15,622 nucleotides of DNA from UBA961 sp041191145. Lineage in GTDB: Bacteria; Bacteroidota; Ignavibacteria; Kapaibacteriales; UBA961. The DNA is taken from positions 1 to 15,622 of the forward strand of contig JBEEPK010000046.1 in assembly GCA_041191145.1 (NCBI GenBank), written 5' to 3'. Of this stretch, positions 7,438 through 14,508 are shown piece after piece (within the stretch, counting starts at the first letter, position 1; every line of letters starts with the position of its first letter). The notes under the pieces are model-generated. The model was not told the DNA's origin. It made no database searches and was given only the letters and a program-made list of their open reading frames with translations. The position numbers and the translations under genes are program-made.

Positions 7438-8387
7438 CTTCTTAGCAATATCATTGGCATAAATAGTAGCATTTGCAGGAAAATCATAACATAATCAATT
7501 AATTCCAGTTTTGGTCTCTGAAAAGGCAATACATGCTCTTGTTTTTTGCATTTCTTCAACATTCTTTGACCTGAACATAGAATGAGGAGTAATTCCGTAC
7601 GCAAACCTTTATTCGAGATTTTCCAAGGTAAGATTTTTGATTTGCTCATGAGCGAATCGGCATCAAAAATCATCCTTGAAACTGCACTTGAAAAATTAGG
7701 TGTTATTTCTCCTATTGCCAAATAGTTTTCCACTATTTCATGCGAATCAAGATATTCCAATGGTATATACAATCTATTCTTAGACCGGTCAATTGAAATA
7801 TCTTGTATAAAATTAATGATTTGAAGTGCCGAACATAATGAATCCGATTGCTTTTGAATATCTGTATTCCAAAGACCAAACAATCTTAGTAATAACTCCC
7901 CGATTGGATTTGCTGAATTATGACAATAATCCAAAAGATCTTTCAAAGTTGTGGGAAATTGAAAATGTACATCCGACAAAAAAGCATTAAGTAATCGTTC
8001 GAAAGGCACTATTGGTAGTGATGTCTTTTCAAACACATGCTGCAATGCTATCCAAAGTGGATTCTTACCTTTATATCCGCCAACATGTGATTGCTTAAGA
8101 AAGTGATGCATAATGGTTAATGCATGCTCTGCTTTTTCCTTTCCATATTCCAATGAATATTCATCAGCAATATCATCTGCTATTCTACTAAAAGCATAAA
8201 TTACTATCACATGAGAACGAATTGAAGTCGGTAGTAATAATGAAGCAACAGGGAAATTTTCATAATGACTTTTTGCTATTGACTCACAAAATTGCAGCGA
8301 CTGCTCGATTGTATCAACAGCAAATCTTCCACCATGGGATGTACACGATATATCGGATAGGTCTATGAAAGTGAAATTTGGTATCAT
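7434..8387 (-). CDS. hpnC: Hydroxysqualene synthase, HpnC-type
   Basis: A 317-residue protein of the same superfamily as its neighbour but of the HpnC branch, shown by SHYENFPVAS (40-49), YAFSRIADDIADE (64-76), SANPIGELLLRLFG (158-171) and QDISIDRSKNRLYIP (195-209). HpnC converts presqualene diphosphate to hydroxysqualene. The C-terminal 20 residues (about 297-314) are strongly hydrophobic and may attach it to the inner membrane. The first 35 residues, with two Cys-rich/His patches (ISCTSHGG), are not family-typical. Start is set to ATG 8387; a TTG at 8393 lies inside the T-tract of the ppiD terminator. There is no Shine-Dalgarno before this ATG, only U-rich sequence, so expression is either by readthrough or from an unseen promoter. 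It is the first gene of the hpnC-hpnD pair. Confidence 0.87.
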   Translation of the reverse strand: MIPNFTFIDLSDISCTSHGGRFAVDTIEQSLQFCESIAKSHYENFPVASLLLPTSIRSHVIVIYAFSRIADDIADEYSLEYGKEKAEHALTIMHHFLKQSHVGGYKGKNPLWIALQHVFEKTSLPIVPFERLLNAFLSDVHFQFPTTLKDLLDYCHNSANPIGELLLRLFGLWNTDIQKQSDSLCSALQIINFIQDISIDRSKNRLYIPLEYLDSHEIVENYLAIGEITPNFSSAVSRMIFDADSLMSKSKILPWKISNKGLRTELLLILCSGQRMLKKCKKQEHVLPFQRPKLELIDYVMIFLQMLLFMPMILLRR

Positions 8388-8390
8388 AAA

Positions 8391-8416
8391 CAAAAAAGCC
8401 CGCTTGAGCGGGCTTT
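8391..8416 (-). terminator. Rho-independent terminator of ppiD
   Basis: On the - strand AAAGCCCGC, loop TCAA, GCGGGCTTT form a perfect 9-bp GC-rich stem, and the right arm continues into a T-run (TTTTTTG). It begins 3 nt after the ppiD stop codon. On the + strand the stem is followed only by TTTACATT, so it is mainly a - strand terminator. Its T-run ends 3 nt before the hpnC ATG. Confidence 0.9.
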
Positions 8417-8419
8417 ACA

Positions 8420-10603
8420 TTAATCACGGAATAATTTTCCTCGATAATCTTGAATATCCGCTTTATCCTTTAAGGCATTGAACCATTGAGAATAAGCAGA
8501 GGATGCTGCTTGAGTTGATAAAGTCATTTGCATATCCTTCTTAGATTTTGCAAAACCACTCATATCAGCATTTGTCTTTTGAATTACTTGATAAATATAC
8601 CAACCATTATCACCGGCAACTGGCTCATTGATCTTATTCAATGGAGCAAGTAGTGCCTTTTGCGTTAGTACAGGTTCATTACCAACGCCATTCACCATAC
8701 CATTATTACGAACTTTTGCAGCTGTTTTCACTTCAAGCGTTGGATCAATCTGTGTGATAGCAAAGAGTCTGTCTGATGATTTGATTTTTTGATAAACAGA
8801 GTTTGCTTTTGATTTAAGAATATTCATTTTTTTCTTCAATACAACCTTTTGAGCAAGCTCTTCTTTCATGTCTTCAAATGGACGCAGACCTGCTTCACGC
8901 TTACCAGTGATTTGAGCAACGACAATACCATAATACTTCAATTCCATTGGTTCTGAAATTGCACCAACTTCATTTGAAAATGCAAAGCTTGTAAGTGATT
9001 GAGAGCCTAAAACGGGCATTTGTGTGTCAAAAAACATTGTTTCCACAACATTCTTTTTCAATTTCTTGGCAAGAGACTCAATATTTTGTCCATCATCCAA
9101 TTGTTGTTTGAAAGACAATGCATCTCTGCGGAGTTGCTTCTTGGTATTCATTGTCATTCCAACTGTTACCATGATCTCGCTATACTTGATCTCTTCAGAA
9201 ATCTTATCTGATACTTTGATGATATGATAGCCAAAATCTGTTTCAACAGGACCGACCACTGAGCCGGGAGCATTATTGAAGCATGCGTCTTCAAATGGCT
9301 TGACCATTTGTCCTTTAGGGAAATAATCATATTCACCACCACGATCTTTTGAACCGGGATCTTGTGAGTATTCCAATGCGAGTGCTGCAAAATCCTCGCC
9401 CTTCTTTGCTCTAGCCAAAACCTGAGAAGCGAATGCTTTTGCACTATCTTTATTTGAACCAAACTTTATGAGAATATGACTGGCTTTTACAAGCTCATTG
9501 ACGCCGCTACGAAGACTATCAACTTTATAGATGAAAGTTCCACTTTGCAGTGTTATTGGACCAATAACATCACCTTGTTTGCCTGTACCAAGAATTGCAG
9601 CCACATCAGGAGCAAGTTTCTTGATAGGTTGATAATCGAGTTGTGATCCAGTGTATTCAGCAAAGTATTGATCGAAAGCTGCAACTTTAGCTTCTGGTGT
9701 GATTGCTTCAGCGAGTGACTGTTGAATTCTTGCAATCTTTTTGGAAGCAACTAATGTGTCTTGCTTTGAAGGCTCCAATGGGAAAGACACATATTTAATC
9801 TTGCGTGCGGGCTTCTGCTTAGTGTATTCTTTAACAAGTTCATATTCTGCCTGCAATTCTTGATCAGTCGGCTTACCGATACTTTTGGCGTCAACATTAT
9901 TGACATTGAAGTGGATATAATCAAAGTCAAAAGTTGAGCTCTCATTTACATATTTGTTTTTCAAATACGCCGGAGAAACTATGGATGCCGCAGTCCCTGA
10001 TGCTCTTCTAAAATGTTCGAGCAATCTGGATTTGTACATAAAGTCTTCAATCTTTAAAAGACTGTTTTTAAATTTTGCCACTTCTTCAGCAGGATCTACT
10101 GACTCAGGTATCATTCCGGCTTTTTTACCGGCAGCAATGTTCTGAGCAATCACGTCAGGATTTGTCATTACATCGAGATATGCCTGACGATTGAAAGTTC
10201 CAGAACTATCAGTAAAATTTCTGGTGAGATATTCCGGAGGGCTGTCCAACATTATATCAAGAACTTCATCCTGAGTAACCTTGATACCAGCGGCTTGACC
10301 AGCCTGACGGATCAAAGCTTCTTCAACAAATTGATCCCATACAGCCTGGCGAATGATATTTTCATCCACCTCTGCCTGTGGATTTTGCTGTCTTTGCATA
10401 TCGGCTTGCTCTTTCACACGAAGTTCGAATTCCTGATAAGAAACTTCTTCGCCATTAATCGTACCGACTACTGAACCTGTTGATGAACTATTGAGAATAG
10501 TGCCGATATTTGAATCCGAAGCGACCATGAAGGCGATAAATGAAACAACAAATATCACCAACATATACGGGGAAATATCTCGCATGCGTGAGATGATACC
10601 CAT
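8420..10603 (-). CDS. ppiD: PpiD-type peptidyl-prolyl isomerase/periplasmic chaperone
   Basis: A 727-residue protein. An N-terminal cytoplasmic stub (MGIISRMRDI) and a single transmembrane helix (about 12-29) anchor a large periplasmic part. Residues about 45-200 are a SurA/PpiD N-terminal chaperone region (VVGTINGEEVSYQEFE, then helices with QAVWDQFVEEALIRQ). A complete parvulin (PPIC) domain is at about 371-466, with KASHILIK, YSQDPGSKDRGGEYDYFPKGQM and GPVETDFGYHIIKV. The regions before (270-370) and after (475-590) look like degenerate parvulin-like folds. E. coli PpiD is 623 residues, so this form is longer, as is usual in FCB bacteria. It assists folding of proteins leaving the Sec translocon. 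The start is firm: AGGAG at 10610-10614, 6 nt before ATG. It is transcribed divergently from the OsmC operon and ends at a strong terminator. Confidence 0.92.
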   Translation of the reverse strand: MGIISRMRDISPYMLVIFVVSFIAFMVASDSNIGTILNSSSTGSVVGTINGEEVSYQEFELRVKEQADMQRQQNPQAEVDENIIRQAVWDQFVEEALIRQAGQAAGIKVTQDEVLDIMLDSPPEYLTRNFTDSSGTFNRQAYLDVMTNPDVIAQNIAAGKKAGMIPESVDPAEEVAKFKNSLLKIEDFMYKSRLLEHFRRASGTAASIVSPAYLKNKYVNESSTFDFDYIHFNVNNVDAKSIGKPTDQELQAEYELVKEYTKQKPARKIKYVSFPLEPSKQDTLVASKKIARIQQSLAEAITPEAKVAAFDQYFAEYTGSQLDYQPIKKLAPDVAAILGTGKQGDVIGPITLQSGTFIYKVDSLRSGVNELVKASHILIKFGSNKDSAKAFASQVLARAKKGEDFAALALEYSQDPGSKDRGGEYDYFPKGQMVKPFEDACFNNAPGSVVGPVETDFGYHIIKVSDKISEEIKYSEIMVTVGMTMNTKKQLRRDALSFKQQLDDGQNIESLAKKLKKNVVETMFFDTQMPVLGSQSLTSFAFSNEVGAISEPMELKYYGIVVAQITGKREAGLRPFEDMKEELAQKVVLKKKMNILKSKANSVYQKIKSSDRLFAITQIDPTLEVKTAAKVRNNGMVNGVGNEPVLTQKALLAPLNKINEPVAGDNGWYIYQVIQKTNADMSGFAKSKKDMQMTLSTQAASSAYSQWFNALKDKADIQDYRGKLFRD

Positions 10604-10609
10604 CTTATA

Positions 10610-10614
10610 CTCCT
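10610..10614 (-). promoter_or_regulatory. Strong ribosome binding site of ppiD
   Basis: AGGAG on the - strand, 6 nt before the ATG at 10603. It is one of the few full Shine-Dalgarno sequences in the window, consistent with an abundant housekeeping protein. Confidence 0.8.
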
Positions 10615-10634
10615 AAGCTTTGACGAAATGATGC

Positions 10635-10656
10635 CTTGAACACAACTAGGTTCAAG
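10635..10656. promoter_or_regulatory. Inverted repeat in the ppiD upstream region (candidate operator)
   Basis: CTTGAAC (10635-10641) and GTTCAAG (10650-10656) are a perfect 7-bp dyad around an 8-nt centre, with a further partial TGAAC copy just to the right. It lies 32-53 nt upstream of the ppiD start, where a regulator could overlap the promoter. The symmetry is seen directly; function is inferred. Confidence 0.4.
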
Positions 10657-10740
10657 ACCCTGAACAAACGGCAAAATTAGGCCGAAAACGCGAGAATTCC
10701 AAGATTGAAATTGACATCCCCATTTGTTCAGAAACAACTT

Positions 10741-10757
10741 TTCCACTTATTCCACTT
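10741..10757. repeat. Tandem TTCCACTT repeat
   Basis: TTCCACTT occurs at 10741-10748 and again at 10750-10757, separated by one A (9-nt period). It lies about 85-100 nt before the OsmC start. Such spacing could be paired half-sites for a response regulator, but chance is possible. Confidence 0.4.
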
Positions 10758-10841
10758 TGATTCATGCTTTTAAGAGTAAAATACCCGATCAGTCCTGAAA
10801 AATTGGGTAATTTCGTTCTGATTATTATCTAGGATTTCAGT

Positions 10842-11255
10842 ATGGTTTCCATTTCCATTGAATATTCCGGTGATTTGCGTTGCATAGCCACTCATGAACC
10901 ATCCGGCAATACACTTTTCACGGATGCTCCGATTGACAATAATGGCAAAGGAGCTAGTTTTTCCCCCACAGATTTGCTTGCCACTGCACTTGGCACTTGT
11001 ATCATGACAATCATGGGCATTGCCGCGAATAAGAGAGCAATTGATATCACCGGCACAAGCGTGCATGTCAAGAAAATCATGGTCAATGAACCCATTCGTC
11101 GAATAGGAGCTTTAGAAATTTCCATTGCCCTACCCAAACATGACTATTCAGATGGCGACATGGCAGCATTTCATCATGCAGCAAAGACTTGTCCCGTAAT
11201 GATGAGCATACATCCTGAAATCGATGTCAAGTATAATTTATCTGTGGTGGAATAA
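10842..11255 (+). CDS. OsmC/Ohr-family thiol peroxidase-like protein
   Basis: A 137-residue protein covering the whole OsmC fold. Both redox cysteines are present: C53 in ALGTCIMTIMGIAA and C117 in KTCPVMMSIHPEI. The segment GKGASFSPTDLLATAL is typical of the YhfA-like OsmC branch rather than classical Ohr. Members reduce organic or fatty-acid hydroperoxides with thiols such as lipoylated proteins; the true substrate here is unknown. AGGA at 10831-10834 lies 7 nt before the ATG. It is first in a tightly packed trio: its TAA overlaps the ATG of the M18 gene by one base (TAATG). Confidence 0.94.
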   Translation: MVSISIEYSGDLRCIATHEPSGNTLFTDAPIDNNGKGASFSPTDLLATALGTCIMTIMGIAANKRAIDITGTSVHVKKIMVNEPIRRIGALEISIALPKHDYSDGDMAAFHHAAKTCPVMMSIHPEIDVKYNLSVVE

Positions 11256-12670
11256 TGAAAACTCTCTTTGGCATTTTCTCAGCTTTCTTGATTTGTGTAT
11301 CCATTCAAGCTCAATCGGTTTGGAATGCCAAGCGCTCATCTTGGCTTTCCATTGATACCAAAGATCGTTCTTCCATTGATCAATATATCAAAGGCTATTC
11401 CTCCTATCTTGACAAAGCAAGAACAGAAATCACTTCAACAAAAGAATTGATCGAAATGCTTAAAAAAGAAGGATTTTCTGAATTTACCAACTCTTCTCAG
11501 ATCAAATCCGGAGCAAAACTAATTTTCAATAATCGAGATAGAGCACTCATAGCTGTAAGGATTGGTGCCGAATCAATAAGTAAAGGAAGCCGATTGATTG
11601 GAGCCCATCATGATAGTCCTCGAATTGACATCAAAGCCAGACCATTGTATGAACAAGAAGGTTTTGCTTTGTTTCAAACAATCTATTATGGTGGAATCAA
11701 GAAATATCAATGGGTGAATATTCCCCTGATGTTATCCGGTCGAATTGATACTAAGGACGGTAAGACAATTTCCATCGAAATTGGTAGAGATCCTCAAGAT
11801 CCAATACTTATTATACCGGATGCAGCTCCACATGTAGATTCACCACTCAGAAAGCGTGAATATACCGGAGTGATGGAGGGTGAAGAAATGGATCCCATTG
11901 TTGGTACAATTCCCGATCAAAAGAATTCCATCATCAATACAGTAATGAGTACACTTTCTTCAACATATAATTTTACGGAAGAAGATTTGGTGAGCGCAGA
12001 ATTGAATATCACTCCTGCTGGGATGCCAAGAGATGTTGGTTTGGATAGATCACTCATTGGTTCTTATGGACAAGATGACAGAGCTTGTAGTTATGTTGCC
12101 ATCAAATCTTTGATGGACTTGGAAACAACTCCTTTATTCACTTCTATGGCATATATCGTAGACAATGAAGAAACAGGAAATGTGAATAATACAGGTGCTT
12201 CTTCATCATTTCTCACTAAAGTCTATGGTATCATTGCCGAAGCACAAAATGCTTCTTCCTTCAATGAAAATGTTACTCGGAAAGCATTATCTATGGCAAA
12301 AGTCATATCCGCAGATGCAAATGATGGTATCAGTCCTTTATTCCCTGGATTATCTGAAAGAACTAATGCCTCTCGTCTTGGGTTTGGACCCAGCATAAAG
12401 CGCTATGGAAGATCCTTTGATGCGAATTCCGAATTCACTGCATGGATCAGAAATATCTTGGATTCCAAATCTATTCCATGGCAAACTGCATCTTATAAAG
12501 TAGAGACAGGCGGAGGCGGAACGATTGGTGGTCAAATGAGTAAAGAAGATATGGAAGTGATTGATATCGGTATTCCACTTCTTTCAATGCATTCCCCATT
12601 TGAAATCGCATCAAAAATCGACATTTGGAATTTGAATAGATTCTTCACCGAATTTTACAAAGCGCAATGA
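11255..12670 (+). CDS. M18 family metallo-aminopeptidase with a signal peptide
   Basis: A 471-residue dizinc aminopeptidase. Predicted metal and catalytic positions are all present: H118 in GAHHDSPRID, D274 in GQDDRA, E305/E306 in DNEETGN, D354 in SADAND and H446 in SMHSPFE. The family removes acidic or other N-terminal residues from peptides and usually forms a large dodecameric tetrahedron. It starts with MKTLFGIFSAFLICVSIQAQS, a clear Sec signal peptide with probable cleavage after A19. Most bacterial M18 enzymes (PepC/ApeA/ApeB-like) have no signal and are cytoplasmic, so this one is likely periplasmic or secreted. The Cys at 14 is inside the hydrophobic core and not a lipobox. Its start overlaps the OsmC stop and its stop overlaps the ctaA start (ATGA), so all three are probably coupled. 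Confidence 0.92.
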   Translation: MKTLFGIFSAFLICVSIQAQSVWNAKRSSWLSIDTKDRSSIDQYIKGYSSYLDKARTEITSTKELIEMLKKEGFSEFTNSSQIKSGAKLIFNNRDRALIAVRIGAESISKGSRLIGAHHDSPRIDIKARPLYEQEGFALFQTIYYGGIKKYQWVNIPLMLSGRIDTKDGKTISIEIGRDPQDPILIIPDAAPHVDSPLRKREYTGVMEGEEMDPIVGTIPDQKNSIINTVMSTLSSTYNFTEEDLVSAELNITPAGMPRDVGLDRSLIGSYGQDDRACSYVAIKSLMDLETTPLFTSMAYIVDNEETGNVNNTGASSSFLTKVYGIIAEAQNASSFNENVTRKALSMAKVISADANDGISPLFPGLSERTNASRLGFGPSIKRYGRSFDANSEFTAWIRNILDSKSIPWQTASYKVETGGGGTIGGQMSKEDMEVIDIGIPLLSMHSPFEIASKIDIWNLNRFFTEFYKAQ

Positions 12671-13587
12671 AAAGATTCTACAACCACATTACCAAGATCA
12701 ATATCGTATTGGTGATCCTGGTCATAGCAGCAGGAAGCATCGTAAGAACAACGCAATCCGGCATGGGATGTCCTGATTGGCCAACATGCTATGGACTCAT
12801 AATACCGCCTACTTCAGTATCGCAGTTACCTGCCAATTATCAGCAACTATATGCTAATGAAGGTATTGATGCTGAAACTTTTGATGTTTTGAAGACATGG
12901 ATAGAATATATCAATAGATTACTTGGTGCTTTGCTTGGATTATTCGTATTGATTCAAACCGGATTATCGATACGATATCGAAAGAGTTACCCAAAATCCA
13001 TGTATTCCTCCATTGCACTTCTCCTGCTCACAGGTTTTCAAGGTTGGCTCGGTGCTTTGGTTGTATCTTCTAATCTTGCGCCATATCGCATAACTATACA
13101 TATGCTATGTGCTTTCATCATATTGCTTATTTCGAGTTATGCGGCTTTTAACGAAAAGTCTTCTGCATTCAAATCAACATCATTGCACAGACTCACCATC
13201 ATTTCTATGGTGTTGATGTTTATTCAAATTTTGATGGGAACCCAAGTTCGAGAAGAGATAGATGTATTGGCAAAATCGTTCAATTTCATGCAGAGAGATA
13301 TCTGGATTGATAATCTAAGCACAATATTCCCCATTCACCGATCATTTTCACTATTGATTCTTGGATTAAATGGCTGGATTTTGTGGCAATGTAAAAAGCA
13401 AGGAATTTTGTGGGAGTCAATTCGCTATCCGGCTTTCTTACTTGGAACAGGATTGCTTGTGTCCACTTTTTCAGGAATTGTCATGACATATTTATCAGTT
13501 CCTGCATTCATGCAACCCGTTCATTTGATTTGTGCATCTTTCATCATATTTGCATTGCATAGAATCATGCTGGAATGTAGATCTTAA
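12667..13587 (+). CDS. ctaA: Heme A synthase (CtaA/COX15 family)
   Basis: A 306-residue integral membrane protein with about eight hydrophobic helices (near 10-27, 82-100, 114-134, 140-160, 176-192, 225-240, 255-274, 282-298). It oxidises the C8 methyl of heme O to give heme A for cytochrome aa3 oxidases. The loop after helix 1 has the redox-active Cys pair (C35, C41 in GMGCPDWPTC) seen in many bacterial CtaA. Heme-ligand-type histidines are present in IHMLCAF (H145), IHRSFS (H224) and PVHLICAS (H286). The fourth, in the ExxHR motif, is replaced: WIEYINRLLG has E80 but N83. I recall EYINR-like forms from Bacteroidota, so this may be a lineage trait. It is coupled by a 4-nt overlap to the M18 gene. 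No ctaB or oxidase subunit is in the window. Its stop shares TTAA with the convergent fkbM. Confidence 0.93.
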   Translation: MKRFYNHITKINIVLVILVIAAGSIVRTTQSGMGCPDWPTCYGLIIPPTSVSQLPANYQQLYANEGIDAETFDVLKTWIEYINRLLGALLGLFVLIQTGLSIRYRKSYPKSMYSSIALLLLTGFQGWLGALVVSSNLAPYRITIHMLCAFIILLISSYAAFNEKSSAFKSTSLHRLTIISMVLMFIQILMGTQVREEIDVLAKSFNFMQRDIWIDNLSTIFPIHRSFSLLILGLNGWILWQCKKQGILWESIRYPAFLLGTGLLVSTFSGIVMTYLSVPAFMQPVHLICASFIIFALHRIMLECRS

Positions 13588-14489
13588 ATCAATTTCTTGA
13601 CATTTTCTAGTGCATCAGATCGATATTGAGGTATGCATAGAAGATTATCACCATGATGATAATCTTTAGAATCACGCATTTTTCTGACTTTACCCCATGC
13701 ACCTTCGATCACGAAAATCTCATATGGATGATATTGGAGAAGCGTATCAATCAATTCATCAGGGACATATCCAAATGCGGCGGCTGTTTCTTCATTCAAT
13801 TCAATGAGCCAAATTGGTGGAAATGAACCGGACATCATGTGTTTTGCACCCGCCAAGACTTCCATTTCAGCACCTTCTGTATCCATTTTGATAAAGTCTA
13901 TTCGCGCTATCCCATGTTCTTCACAGTAAGAGTCAAGAGTTGTCATAGGAACATGAACCGTGGTATAATCATTGCGATTCAAGGTGGACATTGAACTATG
14001 ACCATGATAGAGTCCATCAAATGTATGAATTGCAATAGAACCCGATTTTTCTTTTCCCAATGCGATATTATTTGATTTGATTGTTTGAATTGTATTCAGT
14101 TCTGCATTTTTTCGAAACTTTTCAAATATAAATGGTACCGGTTCGAATGCATGTACCTCTCCATGCTTGGCAAGTCGAGCACTCAAAATGGAATACCAAC
14201 CCATATTTGCTCCAATATCAAATACTCTATCAAGATCTCGAATCAATGTCTCAAATACTTTTGTTGTACCTGTTTCATAAGTGCCACGAAAAAAAATCAC
14301 ATCCCAACCGGCATCTCTCGGAAGCACAACTTCCATGGAAACACCATGTATTGAATCTGCTTTGAGTATTTCTTGCTTCTTGCCCATGAGCAATATCTTT
14401 CTTCCAATTCTCATCAGAATTCCCTTTCCGATGTGAATAGGTATATGTCTACAATATGCTTTTATGCAAGAAATGAGAAAAGATCGCAT
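13584..14489 (-). CDS. FkbM family SAM-dependent methyltransferase
   Basis: A 301-residue protein from the chosen start. SAM motif I is VFDIGANMGW (89-98), the acidic turn after strand 2 is HAFEP (113-117), and the FkbM hallmark IDFIKMDTEGAEMEVL follows (about 197-212). FkbM enzymes O-methylate sugars or polyketides, often in surface polysaccharides. The residues before motif I are basic and contain hydrophobic patches (SFLISCIKAYC), so peripheral membrane binding is possible. Start choice: ATG 14489 lies 19 nt past the bcp stop with GAG 8 nt upstream. ATG 14540 or GTG 14552 would add 17 or 21 residues and overlap bcp by 32 or 44 nt. The gene is last in the lipid kinase-bcp-fkbM run. Acceptor substrate unknown. 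Confidence 0.9.
   Translation of the reverse strand: MRSFLISCIKAYCRHIPIHIGKGILMRIGRKILLMGKKQEILKADSIHGVSMEVVLPRDAGWDVIFFRGTYETGTTKVFETLIRDLDRVFDIGANMGWYSILSARLAKHGEVHAFEPVPFIFEKFRKNAELNTIQTIKSNNIALGKEKSGSIAIHTFDGLYHGHSSMSTLNRNDYTTVHVPMTTLDSYCEEHGIARIDFIKMDTEGAEMEVLAGAKHMMSGSFPPIWLIELNEETAAAFGYVPDELIDTLLQYHPYEIFVIEGAWGKVRKMRDSKDYHHGDNLLCIPQYRSDALENVKKLI
13641..13666. terminator. Perfect hairpin inside fkbM, candidate 3' end of the ctaA transcript
   Basis: AAGATTATCA (13641-13650), a 6-nt loop, and TGATAATCTT (13657-13666) are perfectly complementary. The stem starts 54 nt after the ctaA stop, and the + strand continues TTTAGA, so it could end or protect the ctaA mRNA. It is AT-rich with a short T-run, so termination would be weak. 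It encodes KDYHHGDNLL within FkbM. Confidence 0.35.
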
Positions 14490-14508
14490 GATGGAATCTC
14501 TAATGGAG

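Larger units (their letters stand above)
10604..10841. promoter_or_regulatory. Divergent promoter region between ppiD and the OsmC operon
   Basis: This is the longest non-coding stretch in the window (238 nt). It must hold the promoters of two divergent transcripts. It contains an inverted repeat (10635-10656), a CGGC/GCCG dyad (10669-10684) and a short direct repeat (10741-10757). A TTGACA at 10711-10716 (+ strand) and a TAAAAT at about 10777-10782 are promoter-like pieces but do not form a well-spaced pair. No small gene or RNA was recognised. Confidence 0.55.

Noticed and set aside
8391..8393. TTG start for HpnC
   Set aside because: It lies within the T-run of the ppiD terminator; ATG 8387 is preferred.
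10669..10684. GG/GC pair resembling a sigma-54 promoter on the - strand upstream of ppiD
   Set aside because: The spacing between GG and GC is 9, not 10, and sigma-54 promoters are strict. The sequence is better described as a weak CGGC/GCCG dyad.
10555..10746. Small open frame across the ppiD start and upstream region
   Set aside because: It has no ribosome site, overlaps the N-terminus of ppiD in another frame and resembles nothing known.
10803..10831. TTGGGT - 17 nt - TATCTA as a promoter for the OsmC gene
   Set aside because: The -10 overlaps the Shine-Dalgarno AGGA, so a transcript starting there would lack its own ribosome site.
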